Positions 7,107 through 17,381 of a DNA stretch of 64,000 nt are shown piece after piece. The translations under genes and the position numbers were made by a program. The notes beneath the pieces were generated by a model. The model had not been told where the DNA came from, made no database searches, and saw only the letters and a list, made by a program, of their open reading frames with translations. How positions within the stretch are numbered: position 1 is the first letter of the stretch; each line of letters starts with the position of its first letter. Source of the DNA: Lachnospiraceae bacterium (GTDB lineage: Bacteria > Bacillota > Clostridia > Lachnospirales > Lachnospiraceae). The stretch covers positions 1 to 64,000 of the forward strand of contig JAGASK010000003.1 of the NCBI GenBank assembly GCA_017621815.1, read 5' to 3'.

Positions 7107-9212
7107 ATGATGACAATGAAAATGCTGGAAAACAAATTGCAAAAGACTGACAGAAAACAGGCCGTGCTTTATCTGTTTTGCAACTTTGTTTCTCTTTTAT
7201 TAATTACAGCCTATTCCGCCATGATGTTTTCCCCTACGGTGCTTTTGGCGCTGCCGGAAGGGGGTGACAGCCGCAAACAGATGATTGCCATATTTGTACT
7301 GGCGCTCTTCGGCTGTGTGGTGTTCACCGTATATGCCTCCGGCCTGTTTTTCCGGAAAAAAGCAAAACAGCTTGGCATCCTGATGGCCCTTGGGGCTTCC
7401 AGAAAGCGCCTTGCACCGGGACTGTTTCGTGAAGTGCTTACCTTAAGCGGCGCTTCCTCACTGCTTGGCATTGCAGCAGGCTTTCCCTTTGTCTTTCTCT
7501 TATGGAACGGCTTTAGCCTGTTCCTTGTGGACAGTGAACAGATGACTCTGAAGCTGGATTTTAAATGCCTGTACCTTTCTGCCGCATTTTTTGTTATTGT
7601 AGTGGCCTTTTCCTGTCTTACCGCCTGCCGGTATTTAAAGCGCACAAATATTATGGATGTGGTACATGAAGAACACAAAAACGAGCCGGTAAAAGAACCC
7701 GGAAGGTGGTGCGGCGCTATAGGAATTTTACTGGTTTTAGCGGGCGCCGTCTGCGGCTACAGCGCTCCTTCCGTTTACATGAAATTATTCAGCGCATATC
7801 CTTCCGCTCTGATTAATCTTTTTTATGCCCCTGTTTTTGCAGGACTTTACATGATTATGCTGCATACGGTAGTACACGGCTGGCGCTCTCATCAAAAGCA
7901 CCCTTATAAAAACATTATTTCAAGAAGTATGATGAAATTTCAGGGAAAACAGACCGTCAACAACCTGCTTGTCAGCACCGTGCTGATTGCAGGCAGCGCC
8001 TTTGCCCTCTTTTATATCCCCATGTTAAGTGTAGGCCAGACTATGGAAATAAAAGCCCGTCCTTTTGATTACAGCTATCACTACCGCATGGACCAGACGG
8101 TTCCAAAGCAGGAAGATATTACTGCTCTTGCCGCCAAATACGACCTTTCCATAAAGGATTACAGGAGTTGCTCTTATCTGATGCTTGCCATGGATGGCAC
8201 CATTGAAATAGAAGACGAAGGAAATACCTTTCATTATGAACATGCTGATTTAGTCCAGGAAGCAAAATTCCTCTCTGAAAGTGATTTTTACCGCCTTACC
8301 GGAAAACGTATTTCCGTAAATAAAGGAACCTACTATGCCATTTCAAATGATGAAGAAACCGGAACCTATTATTTGAATACAGGGGCATCCTTTTTAACAA
8401 ATATGACAACAAGAACTACCCTCCCCGTCAGTTTTGCCGGATTTGCACATTACAGTTTTCTCTATGATACAGTGGGATATTATATCCTCAATGACGAAGA
8501 TTACAAAGCCATTTCCAATGGCCTTACTCCTGACTGGCAGGGCACCGTTGCTTTTTTTAATATAAGCGGTAAAGACAGCTATGCTTTTGCGGAAGACTTT
8601 TTCCATACACTGGTCTCTTCTTTTGGCCCGGAATGCGAATTTCCAAATTATTATGACAGAGTAGCAAAAATTGCTGCCAATGAAGCAGGAAAGATTTACT
8701 GGGGCGATACAGATGTAATGACACATATAAGCTTCGATAATCCCGATACCAGTGATTTCAGGGCGTACTGGACTTATATGCCCAAAATCCGCATTCTGGA
8801 CCGGAATGATTTTTCCAGAACCTTTGCCGTCTTCCTTATGATGTTTTTGTTTATTTCCATTATCTGTGCTTTGGCAGCCATGATTATCAGCTATACCCGG
8901 TGTATGACCATTACGCTGAACAACCGCTATGTCTTTGATGATTTAAAACGCCTTGGAGCTTCTCCTTCCTTTTTGAAAAAAGAAGTAAAAAGTCAGGCAG
9001 AAATTGTATTTAAGATTCCTTCCGTCATCGGAATGAGCGCTATGTATTTTTTATATTCTATGATAATGTTTGCCAATGACGGAAAACTTGTTTCCGGAGA
9101 AATCGGCGGGCTTGCGGCATGCTTAGGCATCCTGGTTCTTTATGCAGTTATCATTTACCTGGTTTTCCGCTGCAGCGTAAGAAAAATGTGCTTACAATTA
9201 ACTATTGAATAG
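7107..9212 (+). CDS. FtsX/BceB-like ABC transporter permease
   Basis: A 701-residue membrane protein with about ten predicted transmembrane segments arranged as 1+3, then 3 more, a large extracytoplasmic domain (residues about 310-550), and a final three-helix FtsX-like unit. This is the BceB layout (usual length 620-670), with the big loop thought to bind peptide antibiotics. GGGAGG precedes the ATG. The gene forms a pair with the ATPase and is convergent with the OGG gene, only 7 bp away. Regulation is probably by the divergent LytTR system. Confidence 0.85.
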   Translation: MMTMKMLENKLQKTDRKQAVLYLFCNFVSLLLITAYSAMMFSPTVLLALPEGGDSRKQMIAIFVLALFGCVVFTVYASGLFFRKKAKQLGILMALGASRKRLAPGLFREVLTLSGASSLLGIAAGFPFVFLLWNGFSLFLVDSEQMTLKLDFKCLYLSAAFFVIVVAFSCLTACRYLKRTNIMDVVHEEHKNEPVKEPGRWCGAIGILLVLAGAVCGYSAPSVYMKLFSAYPSALINLFYAPVFAGLYMIMLHTVVHGWRSHQKHPYKNIISRSMMKFQGKQTVNNLLVSTVLIAGSAFALFYIPMLSVGQTMEIKARPFDYSYHYRMDQTVPKQEDITALAAKYDLSIKDYRSCSYLMLAMDGTIEIEDEGNTFHYEHADLVQEAKFLSESDFYRLTGKRISVNKGTYYAISNDEETGTYYLNTGASFLTNMTTRTTLPVSFAGFAHYSFLYDTVGYYILNDEDYKAISNGLTPDWQGTVAFFNISGKDSYAFAEDFFHTLVSSFGPECEFPNYYDRVAKIAANEAGKIYWGDTDVMTHISFDNPDTSDFRAYWTYMPKIRILDRNDFSRTFAVFLMMFLFISIICALAAMIISYTRCMTITLNNRYVFDDLKRLGASPSFLKKEVKSQAEIVFKIPSVIGMSAMYFLYSMIMFANDGKLVSGEIGGLAACLGILVLYAVIIYLVFRCSVRKMCLQLTIE

Positions 9213-9219
9213 TTTCAGC

Positions 9220-10032
9220 TTATTTTTGATTTTTCAAGTCATAATAAAAGATATACTGCTGCAGCACTCCGGCAGTCCCCTGATATTTTTCAAAAGGAAA
9301 GCCCTTCGGATACCTTTCTGAAAGTACCTTATTAATATGTGTGTCTCTCGGAAAGGCATCCAGCTTATGAAGGGCAAACAGGCAGATACAGTCAGCCACC
9401 TTTTCTCCCACTCCGCACAGTTTTAAAAGCTCTGCCTTTGCCTCATCATATTCCATATTCTGCACAGCCTTAAGATTTACTTCCCCGTTCACAATGCTCT
9501 GTGCCGTTTTCTGTATATAACGGCTTCTGTATCCCAGATTACAGGCAAATAAATCCTCCATGGAAGCCTGTGCTAATTTTTCAGGCTCCGGAAAAGCATA
9601 ATAAAGGATTCCCTCTTTCGTTCTTTTTTCTTCTCCGTATTTTTGACATAAATAATCAATACATTTTCTGATTCTCTTTATATTATTTTGCTGGGATATG
9701 ATGAAGCTGATTATCATTTCCCACAAATCTTGACGCAGAATCCTGATGCCGCTGCCGTAAGCCGCCGCCTGGCACAAATAATTATCCTTCTCATCCACGC
9801 AGCCGATCATTGCCCCATAATCCCTGTCCAAATCAAAATACCTTTTCCATATCCCGTCAAATTCCTCCCGGGTACAGAAAAAACAAATTTCTTCTTTCTG
9901 CTCCTGCGCCTCAAGATACCTGCCAAATGCGGTAAGCCCATATCTGCCGTTTTCAAACTGCCTGAGGCGGAAACACTGTCCCGACTCACTTATCTGGGTC
10001 AGGGAAAAATTATCCGTTTTTACTTTTATCAT
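9220..10032 (-). CDS. OGG1-type 8-oxoguanine DNA glycosylase
   Basis: A 270-residue protein. It carries the OGG N-terminal half (SESGQCFRLR) and the helix-hairpin-helix LCGVGEKVADCI with its catalytic lysine, followed about 18 residues later by the catalytic aspartate in FPRDTH. It lies in the base-excision-repair pathway and removes oxidised guanine. The ATG at 10032 was chosen (AGAGGA 8 nt upstream), so the gene starts inside the end of the MATE gene (23 bp overlap), suggesting translational coupling. It is the last gene of a five-gene minus-strand operon. Confidence 0.88.
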   Translation of the reverse strand: MIKVKTDNFSLTQISESGQCFRLRQFENGRYGLTAFGRYLEAQEQKEEICFFCTREEFDGIWKRYFDLDRDYGAMIGCVDEKDNYLCQAAAYGSGIRILRQDLWEMIISFIISQQNNIKRIRKCIDYLCQKYGEEKRTKEGILYYAFPEPEKLAQASMEDLFACNLGYRSRYIQKTAQSIVNGEVNLKAVQNMEYDEAKAELLKLCGVGEKVADCICLFALHKLDAFPRDTHINKVLSERYPKGFPFEKYQGTAGVLQQYIFYYDLKNQK

Positions 10033-11371
10033 CTGTATTCCTCTTTCCATATCCGCTTACTTTTTTCATACAAAGAATTCCTGTCAAATCCGCTAAAAAC
10101 CATCCGATGGGAATCGCCCACCAAATACCCCATACGCCCACAGCCGGAACAGGAGCTAAGGTATATGCCAGCAGCACTCTGGTTCCCAATGAAATAATGG
10201 TAAGTACTAAGGACATTTCCGGCTTTTCCACGCCGCGGTAAAAACCGTAAAGCAAAAACAACAGTCCTATGCCGCAGTAAAAAGTGCCTTCCACCCGTAA
10301 ATATCCCACTCCTGTCCGTATAATTTCCGTCTCATTTTCATTCACAAATAAAAGCATAAGCCTCGGAGCCAGAATAAAAATCACCAGGGAAATAAGAATA
10401 CAGAAAAACACCGAAACCTGAACTGCCTTTTTTATTCCAAGCCCGACCCTGTCTCTTCTTCCTGCCCCATGATTCTGGGAAATAAAAAGAGAAAAAGCAT
10501 TGCCGAATTCCTGGGCAGGCATATAAGCAAAGGAATCAATCTTTACTGCTGCCGCAAAGGCTGCCATAACTACGGTTCCAAAACTGTTTACCAGCCCCTG
10601 TATCATAAGAATACCGAAATTCATTACTGACTGCTGCACGCAGGCAGCTGCAGAATTCCGTATAATCTCTTTCATCATCTGCTTATCCGGAAGCAGCTCC
10701 GTTTTATCAGGGCGGATTTCCACCGCTGCAAGCCATGTATAAATGCCGATTCCAAGTCCCGACACTGCCTGTGAAATCACAGTAGCTAAAGCTGCCCCGG
10801 CCACCCCCATTTTGAACGTTATTACCAAAAGCAGATCCAAAACGATATTTAAAAACGCAGAAACTCCAAGAAAGCACAAAGGTATCACAGAATTGCCCAT
10901 TGCCCTGAGTAAAAAAGCAAAATAATTATAAAGGAATATGAAAAAGATACCAAAGAAAATTACCCACACATAATTGCGCATCAGAATGAAAATATCCTCC
11001 GGTACCTGCAAAAGCCGCAATATGGAGTTAATAAAATAAAAAACTGCCGCATTCATAATCACCGTAACAGCCGCAATAAACAAAAAAGAAGCCGACATGC
11101 TCTTTTTCATCTGTACAAATGCCTTTTTTCCAAAATAAACAGAAAAAACAGCTCCGCTTCCCATACAAAGCCCAATAATAATTGAGGTTAAGAAGGTCAT
11201 AAGCGTATAAGCAGAGCCCACTGCTGCCAACGCCTCCGCTCCCAGAAATCTTCCCACAATCAAAGTATCCGCAATATTATAACACTGCTGCAGCAGGTTC
11301 CCCAATATCATGGGGCCTGCAAACAGCAGCATGGTTTTTGTCACATTTCCCTGTGTTAAATCCTTTTTCAT
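10010..11371 (-). CDS. MATE-family efflux transporter
   Basis: A 453-residue protein with 12 hydrophobic segments and the MATE N-terminal signature (TMLLFAGPMILGNLLQQCYN then IADTLIVGRFLGAEALAA). It pumps drugs or metabolites out with Na+ or H+; the substrate is unknown. It starts 16 bp after the second MATE gene and overlaps the OGG gene. Two MATE genes in a row suggest a duplication or a two-component exporter, but their sequences differ clearly. Confidence 0.9.
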   Translation of the reverse strand: MKKDLTQGNVTKTMLLFAGPMILGNLLQQCYNIADTLIVGRFLGAEALAAVGSAYTLMTFLTSIIIGLCMGSGAVFSVYFGKKAFVQMKKSMSASFLFIAAVTVIMNAAVFYFINSILRLLQVPEDIFILMRNYVWVIFFGIFFIFLYNYFAFLLRAMGNSVIPLCFLGVSAFLNIVLDLLLVITFKMGVAGAALATVISQAVSGLGIGIYTWLAAVEIRPDKTELLPDKQMMKEIIRNSAAACVQQSVMNFGILMIQGLVNSFGTVVMAAFAAAVKIDSFAYMPAQEFGNAFSLFISQNHGAGRRDRVGLGIKKAVQVSVFFCILISLVIFILAPRLMLLFVNENETEIIRTGVGYLRVEGTFYCGIGLLFLLYGFYRGVEKPEMSLVLTIISLGTRVLLAYTLAPVPAVGVWGIWWAIPIGWFLADLTGILCMKKVSGYGKRNTDDKSKNG

Positions 11372-11387
11372 AACAGTACCCTTATCT

Positions 11388-12764
11388 TTAAATCTTTATC
11401 TGCGTCCATTTTCCCTTTTTGAACCGCACCGAAGCAAAGATAAAACGGGAAATCTGGTCTCCCAAAACGCCCAGCCAGATTCCGATAATACCAAAGCCCA
11501 GCACATAGCCGCCAAGATAGGATACTGCCGTACGAATCAGTGTCACGCTGACAGTAGAAGCAACTGCTGTATAAAGAGTGTCTCCTGCCCCACGAAGACA
11601 GCCCATATAAACCACCTGACTGATTTGGAAAACCACCACCAGAATAATCACACGCATAATGTTTACGCCGATTGCCACAATATGATCTTCCTCAAAGAAC
11701 AACCCAAACAGCGGTCTTGCACCGACAAAATAAATGATTGCAAGACATACCGAAATAATGGTTCCAATCGTCCTGCAGATGCTTCCGAACTCCTTTGCCA
11801 GCTTCTCATCCCCTGCTCCCAGGCTCCGCCCAATCAGTGCCACCGCCGCTGCCTGAAGCCCGTCTCCGAAGGAAAATGACAAGCCCATGATATTCATGCC
11901 TACCTGATGGGCAGCCATGGCATCTGTTCCCTGATGAGCTGCCATAACCGCAGTCAGCATAAATCCGATTCTCATAAGCAGCTGTTCAAAGAAAACACTG
12001 TAGCCCACCTTTATCAGATTCAGAAAGCTTTTTGCCGCAGGCTTAATCTTATGCTCCACGATATAAGGAATACTGATAAAGCCTTCCGGCTTCAAAATGG
12101 AAATAATGCTCATAACGCAGGCAACTACCGTTCCCAGCACAGTTGCCAGCGCCGCTCCCTGTATGCCGAGGGCAGGGAATCCGAAATGACCGTTTATTAA
12201 AAGATAATTGAAAATAATATTTACCGTATTGGAAGTTACATTGGTGCGCATGGTAATCTTGGTATTTCCTGCTCCTCTCTGGGCCGAATTAATTCCCATC
12301 TGGACACAGTTAAAAATCATGCCTCCCATAATAATCCTGAAATAAGTCACTGCACTGTCATGGGTATCCGGCGTAGAACCGCATAACCTGATAATCGGTC
12401 CCGCAAATGCCACCAATGTTATACTTAAAACTACCGCTGCTGCCAAAATAAAAATAACTGCAGTATTTAAAATCCTGTTGGCTTCCTCCTGATTTTTTTC
12501 TCCTCTTCTTCTTGCTACCAGTGCCGAAATTGCCACATTTAAAGCAAAAAACAAAGACAATCCCATAAATTTGGGCTGTGTGGTAAGACCAACCGCCGCA
12601 ACCGCATAAGACCCCAGGGAGCTTACCATAAGAGAATCCACAAGCCCTGCAAAGGCCACAAAAAAGGATTCTATAATGGATGGCCATGCCATATTAACAG
12701 TAATATGGACGTTTTCTCTGCTGTATTTTCGCTGCTTTATTTTCTTATCTGCCTGTACAACCAT
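11388..12764 (-). CDS. MATE-family efflux transporter (second type)
   Basis: A 458-residue protein with 12 predicted membrane segments. It starts MVVQADKKIKQRKYSREN, followed by NMAWPSIIESFFVAFAGLVD and a MATE C-terminal half. It belongs to a subgroup different from its neighbour (VDSLMVSSLGSYAVAAVGL instead of ADTLIVGRFLG). It lies in an operon downstream of the alpha/beta hydrolase (19 bp) and upstream of the other MATE gene (16 bp). Confidence 0.9.
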   Translation of the reverse strand: MVVQADKKIKQRKYSRENVHITVNMAWPSIIESFFVAFAGLVDSLMVSSLGSYAVAAVGLTTQPKFMGLSLFFALNVAISALVARRRGEKNQEEANRILNTAVIFILAAAVVLSITLVAFAGPIIRLCGSTPDTHDSAVTYFRIIMGGMIFNCVQMGINSAQRGAGNTKITMRTNVTSNTVNIIFNYLLINGHFGFPALGIQGAALATVLGTVVACVMSIISILKPEGFISIPYIVEHKIKPAAKSFLNLIKVGYSVFFEQLLMRIGFMLTAVMAAHQGTDAMAAHQVGMNIMGLSFSFGDGLQAAAVALIGRSLGAGDEKLAKEFGSICRTIGTIISVCLAIIYFVGARPLFGLFFEEDHIVAIGVNIMRVIILVVVFQISQVVYMGCLRGAGDTLYTAVASTVSVTLIRTAVSYLGGYVLGFGIIGIWLGVLGDQISRFIFASVRFKKGKWTQIKI

Positions 12765-12783
12765 TGCTTAAAACCCCGCTTTG

Positions 12784-13689
12784 CTAAAAACTGTCCGGTT
12801 TTATCGTCATGTCTATAAACTCAAATATTTTGTTAAAATAAGCCTCAGGATTGCAGTCCATAGCCTGCGCATGTCCGGCATCCTTCGCAATATAAATATT
12901 CTTTTCTCCCGGAAAAGCTTCATACACCTGATATCCCATCTCCACAGGCACAAATCCATCCTTTTCCCCATGAATAAAAAGCATGGGCTTATTACATTTT
13001 TTCAGCTGGGCAATACAGGATGCTTCTACGAAATCATACCCTGTCTTCTTTCTGCAAATTACCCTGCTGCAGTGCAGAATGGGAAACGCCGGCAGGTGAT
13101 AATCTCTTTTCATAACACAGGCAAAAATATCCCAGACGCTTGTATATCCGCAGTCTTCAATATAGCCTGCTACATGAGGAAGATTCTTTCCTGCAGTCAT
13201 CATGACTGTGGCACCGCCCATGGAAACGCCGTGGAGAATAATCTTTGCCCTGGAATCCCTGTTTACAATCCACTGTACCCACTTTGCAATATCCTCTTTA
13301 TCCAGCCACCCCATGCCGATATACCTGCCTTCACTCTCCCCATGACCTCTGTCATCAGGCAAAAGCACGTTGTAGCCTTTCTCATAAAAAGCTTTGCCAT
13401 AAGGAAGCATGAACATATGACTGTCCTTATATCCATGGACGGAAATAATCCATTGATGAGACTGTTCACTCCTCAGCCTGTATTTAGCCCTCAGCTTAAG
13501 GCCGTCAAAGCTTGTAATCTCCGCATTCTCCATGGTATTCTCGAAATCCCTGCCTCCCTTATCAAGTTCCTGCTTTCCAAAGGGTGAGACCAGTATGTTT
13601 TTAATGAAAATGCAGCTTACCATAACAGTAAGCAGAATAAGTATTAAAAAAACTAATAAAAAGATAATAATTCCTTTCACAACATCCAC
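12784..13689 (-). CDS. Alpha/beta hydrolase, membrane-anchored
   Basis: A 301-residue protein. A single N-terminal membrane segment (residues about 6-28) precedes an alpha/beta-hydrolase domain with WIISVHGYKDS (oxyanion region), DDRGHGES, nucleophile elbow GVSMGG, a late acid in HGEKDGFVP and a catalytic histidine in KDAGHAQA. The domain resembles the BEM46/YqkD-like esterases. The natural substrate is unknown. It lies 8 bp downstream of the GH42 gene in the same operon. Confidence 0.85.
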   Translation of the reverse strand: MDVVKGIIIFLLVFLILILLTVMVSCIFIKNILVSPFGKQELDKGGRDFENTMENAEITSFDGLKLRAKYRLRSEQSHQWIISVHGYKDSHMFMLPYGKAFYEKGYNVLLPDDRGHGESEGRYIGMGWLDKEDIAKWVQWIVNRDSRAKIILHGVSMGGATVMMTAGKNLPHVAGYIEDCGYTSVWDIFACVMKRDYHLPAFPILHCSRVICRKKTGYDFVEASCIAQLKKCNKPMLFIHGEKDGFVPVEMGYQVYEAFPGEKNIYIAKDAGHAQAMDCNPEAYFNKIFEFIDMTIKPDSF

Positions 13690-13697
13690 TCTATTCT

Positions 13698-15755
13698 TTA
13701 TAATTCATATACCTTTGCTTCATAAGGCTTAAGGATTGTTTTCCCTTCTGTCCTGCTTTCCGCAAATAAATCAAGCACGGACTTCTTCAGTACAATCTCC
13801 ACCTCACAGGACTGATAATTCAAAACAAAAAAGAACTTTCTGCCTTCCTTTTCCCTTACTGCAATTTCACAGCTTTCCGGCAGTTCTATATAATCCCTGT
13901 AAGGCTCAGCCACTCCCAGCTTCTTTGCAAACACTTCTGCCGTGTCCACACCAAAGGCTCCTCCGAAATAATAGGCTTCTCCCTTTCCGAAACGATTTCT
14001 GATTAATGCAGGGGTTCCCGCATAATAGCTGTCCGTATAGGTGCCAAGCACTTCCGCCTTCTCTCCCACCGGCATAAGCAAATCATTAAATATTGCCGCT
14101 TCTATTTTTTCTCCGTCCCATTCCGCAAGCACATGACCGTCTTCCGGGGAAACAAAAGAATATTCGGGAATATCTGTTCCTGTAACCTTAGCTGCCAGTC
14201 CCGGCAGAGTGTCCATTACACATTTTCCCGTTAAATCCTTATATCCGGTACGGCAGCCCATTACAAGCTTTCCGCCTGCTGCCACATATTCTTCCAGAAG
14301 TGCCATTCTTTCCTTCGTAAGAATCGTTGCATGAGGATAAAACAGCACTTCGTATTTATTTAATTCCTCTGCCTTTAAGTCTTCCTTCAAATAAACATAA
14401 TCAAAGGGAGTATGAAGCTTCTGGAATGCCATAAACAGAGAATCCTGGCTGAACTTTTCCACTCGCCTGTGCCAATTATCATAATTGGTATCCCAGTTAT
14501 TATCATAATCCCTCAAAATACCAACCTTTGCCGAATACTCTGCTCCTGCTGCCTGCTGCAGTTTACCGATTTTTTCATGGACTTCGGTTACTTCTTTCAG
14601 TCTTCTGTTGTCCCTGCCTGAATAATCAAGAATTCCATGCCAGTAAATTTCCGTTCCCATGATACTGGTACGCCAGCGAAAATAACTGATAAAATCCGAC
14701 CCATGGGCAATGCTCTGCATAGTCCATAACGTCAGCTGACCGGGCTTCGGCGTAGGCGCTTCCAGACGGCAGTTCCAACCGTTAGCGCCGCTTTGCTGTT
14801 CCATGATTCCGAATACAGGCGAAATAGCACGCACTTCTGTCAGGTTCTTGCTCCACCATCTGTCTTTAAAGGAATCCTTTGCATCATAAGAATCAAGCCC
14901 GTAAGCAAAATCCGGATAACTGTCATAGGTAATAAAATCCAGACTTTCATTCATCATGCGCTGATAATCTATTCTGTTAAAAATACCGTTGGTGGTAATG
15001 AAATCTCCCACTTTAATATATTTTCTTAAAATATCTGCCTGAAGCTTTGCAAAGCTGCAGGTACTTTCAGATACAAACCGGGTATAATCCAGAAGTCTGT
15101 GGGGATTGGTGGCATCATTGTTCGTGCGCCTCGGCACATCTACCTCCTCCCAATCTGTATAAGTCTGGTTCCAGAAAGCCGTACCCCATGCCTCATTTAA
15201 AGCATCCAGACTGCCGTATTTTTCCTGCAGAAATCTGCGGAACGCCCTGGAATCACTTTCAGAATAAAATTCATCTGTTTCACAATTTAATTCATTATCC
15301 AGCTGCCAGCCTATAATTGACGGATGGGCACCGTAGTGCACACCCAGCTGCTCCACCAGTTTTGTAATGAATGCCCGGTAAATGGGCGAATTATAATTAT
15401 AATGCCTCCTGTTTCCATGCCGCAGGAGATTTCCGTCCTTATCCGCATTAAGAATTTCAGGATATTTTGATGAAAGCCATGCAGGCGGTGTGGCCGTAGG
15501 GGTACAGAAAATAACCTTCATTCCTTTTTCCTTTGCCAGCTCCATAAATTCATCAAAAAATTCAAAGGTAAATTCACCTTCTCTGGGCTCAAACTTATTC
15601 CAGGCAAATTCCGCTATCCGTATGACACGAATCCCTGCTGCCAGCATCCTGTCCAAATCCTCAGGCCAAAGCTTTTTATCCCACTGCTCCGGATAATAGC
15701 AAGTTCCCAATGTTATGTTTTTTCCATTTACAATTTCATGTTTTTTCTCCGGCAT
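13698..15755 (-). CDS. GH42 beta-galactosidase
   Basis: A 685-residue protein. The TIM-barrel domain contains the acid/base glutamate in QLDNEL (Asn154-Glu155) and the nucleophile region PVFGIMEQQSG, then a trimerisation/GATase-like domain (about 390-600) and a small C-terminal beta domain. This is the complete GH42 layout at normal length. It hydrolyses terminal beta-galactosides inside the cell; there is no signal peptide. It is the first gene of the operon with the hydrolase and two MATE exporters. No sugar transporter or LacI regulator lies nearby. Confidence 0.92.
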   Translation of the reverse strand: MPEKKHEIVNGKNITLGTCYYPEQWDKKLWPEDLDRMLAAGIRVIRIAEFAWNKFEPREGEFTFEFFDEFMELAKEKGMKVIFCTPTATPPAWLSSKYPEILNADKDGNLLRHGNRRHYNYNSPIYRAFITKLVEQLGVHYGAHPSIIGWQLDNELNCETDEFYSESDSRAFRRFLQEKYGSLDALNEAWGTAFWNQTYTDWEEVDVPRRTNNDATNPHRLLDYTRFVSESTCSFAKLQADILRKYIKVGDFITTNGIFNRIDYQRMMNESLDFITYDSYPDFAYGLDSYDAKDSFKDRWWSKNLTEVRAISPVFGIMEQQSGANGWNCRLEAPTPKPGQLTLWTMQSIAHGSDFISYFRWRTSIMGTEIYWHGILDYSGRDNRRLKEVTEVHEKIGKLQQAAGAEYSAKVGILRDYDNNWDTNYDNWHRRVEKFSQDSLFMAFQKLHTPFDYVYLKEDLKAEELNKYEVLFYPHATILTKERMALLEEYVAAGGKLVMGCRTGYKDLTGKCVMDTLPGLAAKVTGTDIPEYSFVSPEDGHVLAEWDGEKIEAAIFNDLLMPVGEKAEVLGTYTDSYYAGTPALIRNRFGKGEAYYFGGAFGVDTAEVFAKKLGVAEPYRDYIELPESCEIAVREKEGRKFFFVLNYQSCEVEIVLKKSVLDLFAESRTEGKTILKPYEAKVYEL

Positions 15756-15779
15756 CTCTTATTCCTCGCTTTTCATTTC

Positions 15780-16040
15780 TCATTGTTCCTGGTATTCTTC
15801 AAGATAGTATTTGGAACACTTTCTATTTACTCGTACTTTTATTGTATCATTTTTTACCGGGCATTCAATATCTTTATCTTTTATATCAAAAAAACCTGCT
15901 GATAACAGCAGGCTGATTTCCATACTATATTTCCTCATGTTACGATTTACCCCAATCTCATCGTATGTACCGCCCATGAAGTATTGGGAGAAGGATTCAC
16001 TCCCAATATTCCGGGCATGCTTTAATATCTTAAGCCACAT
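15780..16040 (-). CDS. Hypothetical protein, 86 residues
   Basis: A small protein beginning MWLKILKHARNIGSE with no recognised domain. The middle (FMGGTYDEIGVNRNMRKYSM) and the basic C terminus are not repetitive. Its start overlaps the 75-residue gene upstream by 11 bp, which suggests a two-gene unit. It lacks a clear ribosome binding site of its own and may be coupled. Function unknown; moderate confidence that it is coding. Confidence 0.45.
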   Translation of the reverse strand: MWLKILKHARNIGSESFSQYFMGGTYDEIGVNRNMRKYSMEISLLLSAGFFDIKDKDIECPVKNDTIKVRVNRKCSKYYLEEYQEQ

Positions 16041-16257
16041 TTGAAGCGTATTCTACAAGAATTCTTTCCACTTCTTCCATTGATAAATTGGAATTCTCAA
16101 TAATGCTTCCGATTTCTTCCAGCCTTGACATTTTCTGCTCATCCAGCAGCTCCTGAAGTTCTTCTCTTTCTTTTTCGATTCTTATTTCCAAAGAATCTAT
16201 TACTCTCTGCTTTTCTTCAATTTTCTGTTCAATGGTTTTTCTCTGTCCTCTTGCCAT
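16030..16257 (-). CDS. Small coiled-coil protein, 75 residues
   Basis: MARGQRKTIEQKIEEKQRVI is followed by a continuous charged heptad-like helix to residue about 45, then a short helical tail (LSMEEVERILVEYASN). It resembles small Lachnospiraceae coiled-coil proteins of the DUF4315-like kind, but I do not recognise it firmly. GGAGG lies 7 nt before the ATG. It probably pairs with the overlapping downstream gene. Confidence 0.6.
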   Translation of the reverse strand: MARGQRKTIEQKIEEKQRVIDSLEIRIEKEREELQELLDEQKMSRLEEIGSIIENSNLSMEEVERILVEYASNVA

Positions 16258-16355
16258 AATTTACCTCCAATAAAGTCTAAAGATACTATAGTATATGGAC
16301 AAGTAGGAAAATATATTCTTGACTGTGATAAAATACTGTATCATCCTGCCTGATT

Positions 16356-17381
16356 TTACTTATACTGCTTATCATCTGTACAGTTTTCAAATACCGGTTC
16401 AACATACTTCTTAATAAATTCTATTCTATCCTTTACCCTCCGCACAGGAAATGAAGCTATGGAAATTACCATTCTTTTCTCTGTATTAACATAAATAATA
16501 TTTCCTCCGTCTCCCATAGCGGCAAAACCACTCTCCCTGTCATTGCTAATCCACCACAAATATCCGTAGGGCAGCCCTTCCTTTTCCCATCGGCTGTGTT
16601 CCTTTGTACTTTCATCAACCCATTTTTCCGATACGATTTGCTTCCCTTTCCATCTTCCTTTATCTAAATATAATTGTCCTATTCTTGCCATCTCCACAGG
16701 CGTAAGCGTAAGGCCCCACCCCGCCGTATTGAATCCCTTTGAATCTGAAACCCAGCCGCTGATACTTCTTGATTGATAAAATGCAAGCTGCTCTTCCTTA
16801 TTGTGAAAAACCAAATTATTTTTCACATCAATTTCCAGAGGCAAAAACAAATACTCTTCTGCAAACTCAAACACAGAACGGCCTGTTGCTTTAACAAGAA
16901 TCCCCGATAAAATATCAGGTCCTATCAGGGGCGCATATCGGAATTTTTCTTTCTTCTCTCTTCCGCCCAATGCATCAAGTGAAAATTTTACATAGTCCTC
17001 ACTGGCAAAATACTTTCTGTAAGGTGCAAATCTGTATTTATAAGGAGCTGTCATGGTGAGCAGATTCTCCAGAGTGACATTCTGTATTGTCTTTTCCCTT
17101 CCCTTTACCACATAATCCGGAAAATAATCCAGCACCTTCCGGTTAACGCTTTCAATATATCCTTTGTCAATGGCAATGCCAATTAATATGGAAATAATAC
17201 TTTTTGTTACAGAGCAGACATGAATCCGGCTGTGGGCAGTACAATCGTTAAAGTAATTCTCATACAGCATTTTGCCGTCTTTTTGCACAACCATACCTGC
17301 AATATTGCTGTAATCTTTTTTTACCGTTTTTTCCAGTTCTGCAAATTTTTCCTTCCTGTACTCTTTATTCATATATGTCAT
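16356..17381 (-). CDS. Serine hydrolase, class C beta-lactamase / D-alanyl esterase family
   Basis: A 341-residue protein with the Ser-x-x-Lys catalytic motif in VCSVTKSI and the beta-lactamase-fold segments GWGLTLTPVEMARIGQLYL and GYLWWISND. There is no signal peptide, so it is probably cytosolic or acts on intracellular esters, amides or peptides. Its ATG overlaps the stop of the MerR gene (4 bp), so it is co-transcribed from the MerR-type promoter. Such MerR/hydrolase pairs are common in Clostridia; the effector is unknown. Confidence 0.82.
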   Translation of the reverse strand: MTYMNKEYRKEKFAELEKTVKKDYSNIAGMVVQKDGKMLYENYFNDCTAHSRIHVCSVTKSIISILIGIAIDKGYIESVNRKVLDYFPDYVVKGREKTIQNVTLENLLTMTAPYKYRFAPYRKYFASEDYVKFSLDALGGREKKEKFRYAPLIGPDILSGILVKATGRSVFEFAEEYLFLPLEIDVKNNLVFHNKEEQLAFYQSRSISGWVSDSKGFNTAGWGLTLTPVEMARIGQLYLDKGRWKGKQIVSEKWVDESTKEHSRWEKEGLPYGYLWWISNDRESGFAAMGDGGNIIYVNTEKRMVISIASFPVRRVKDRIEFIKKYVEPVFENCTDDKQYK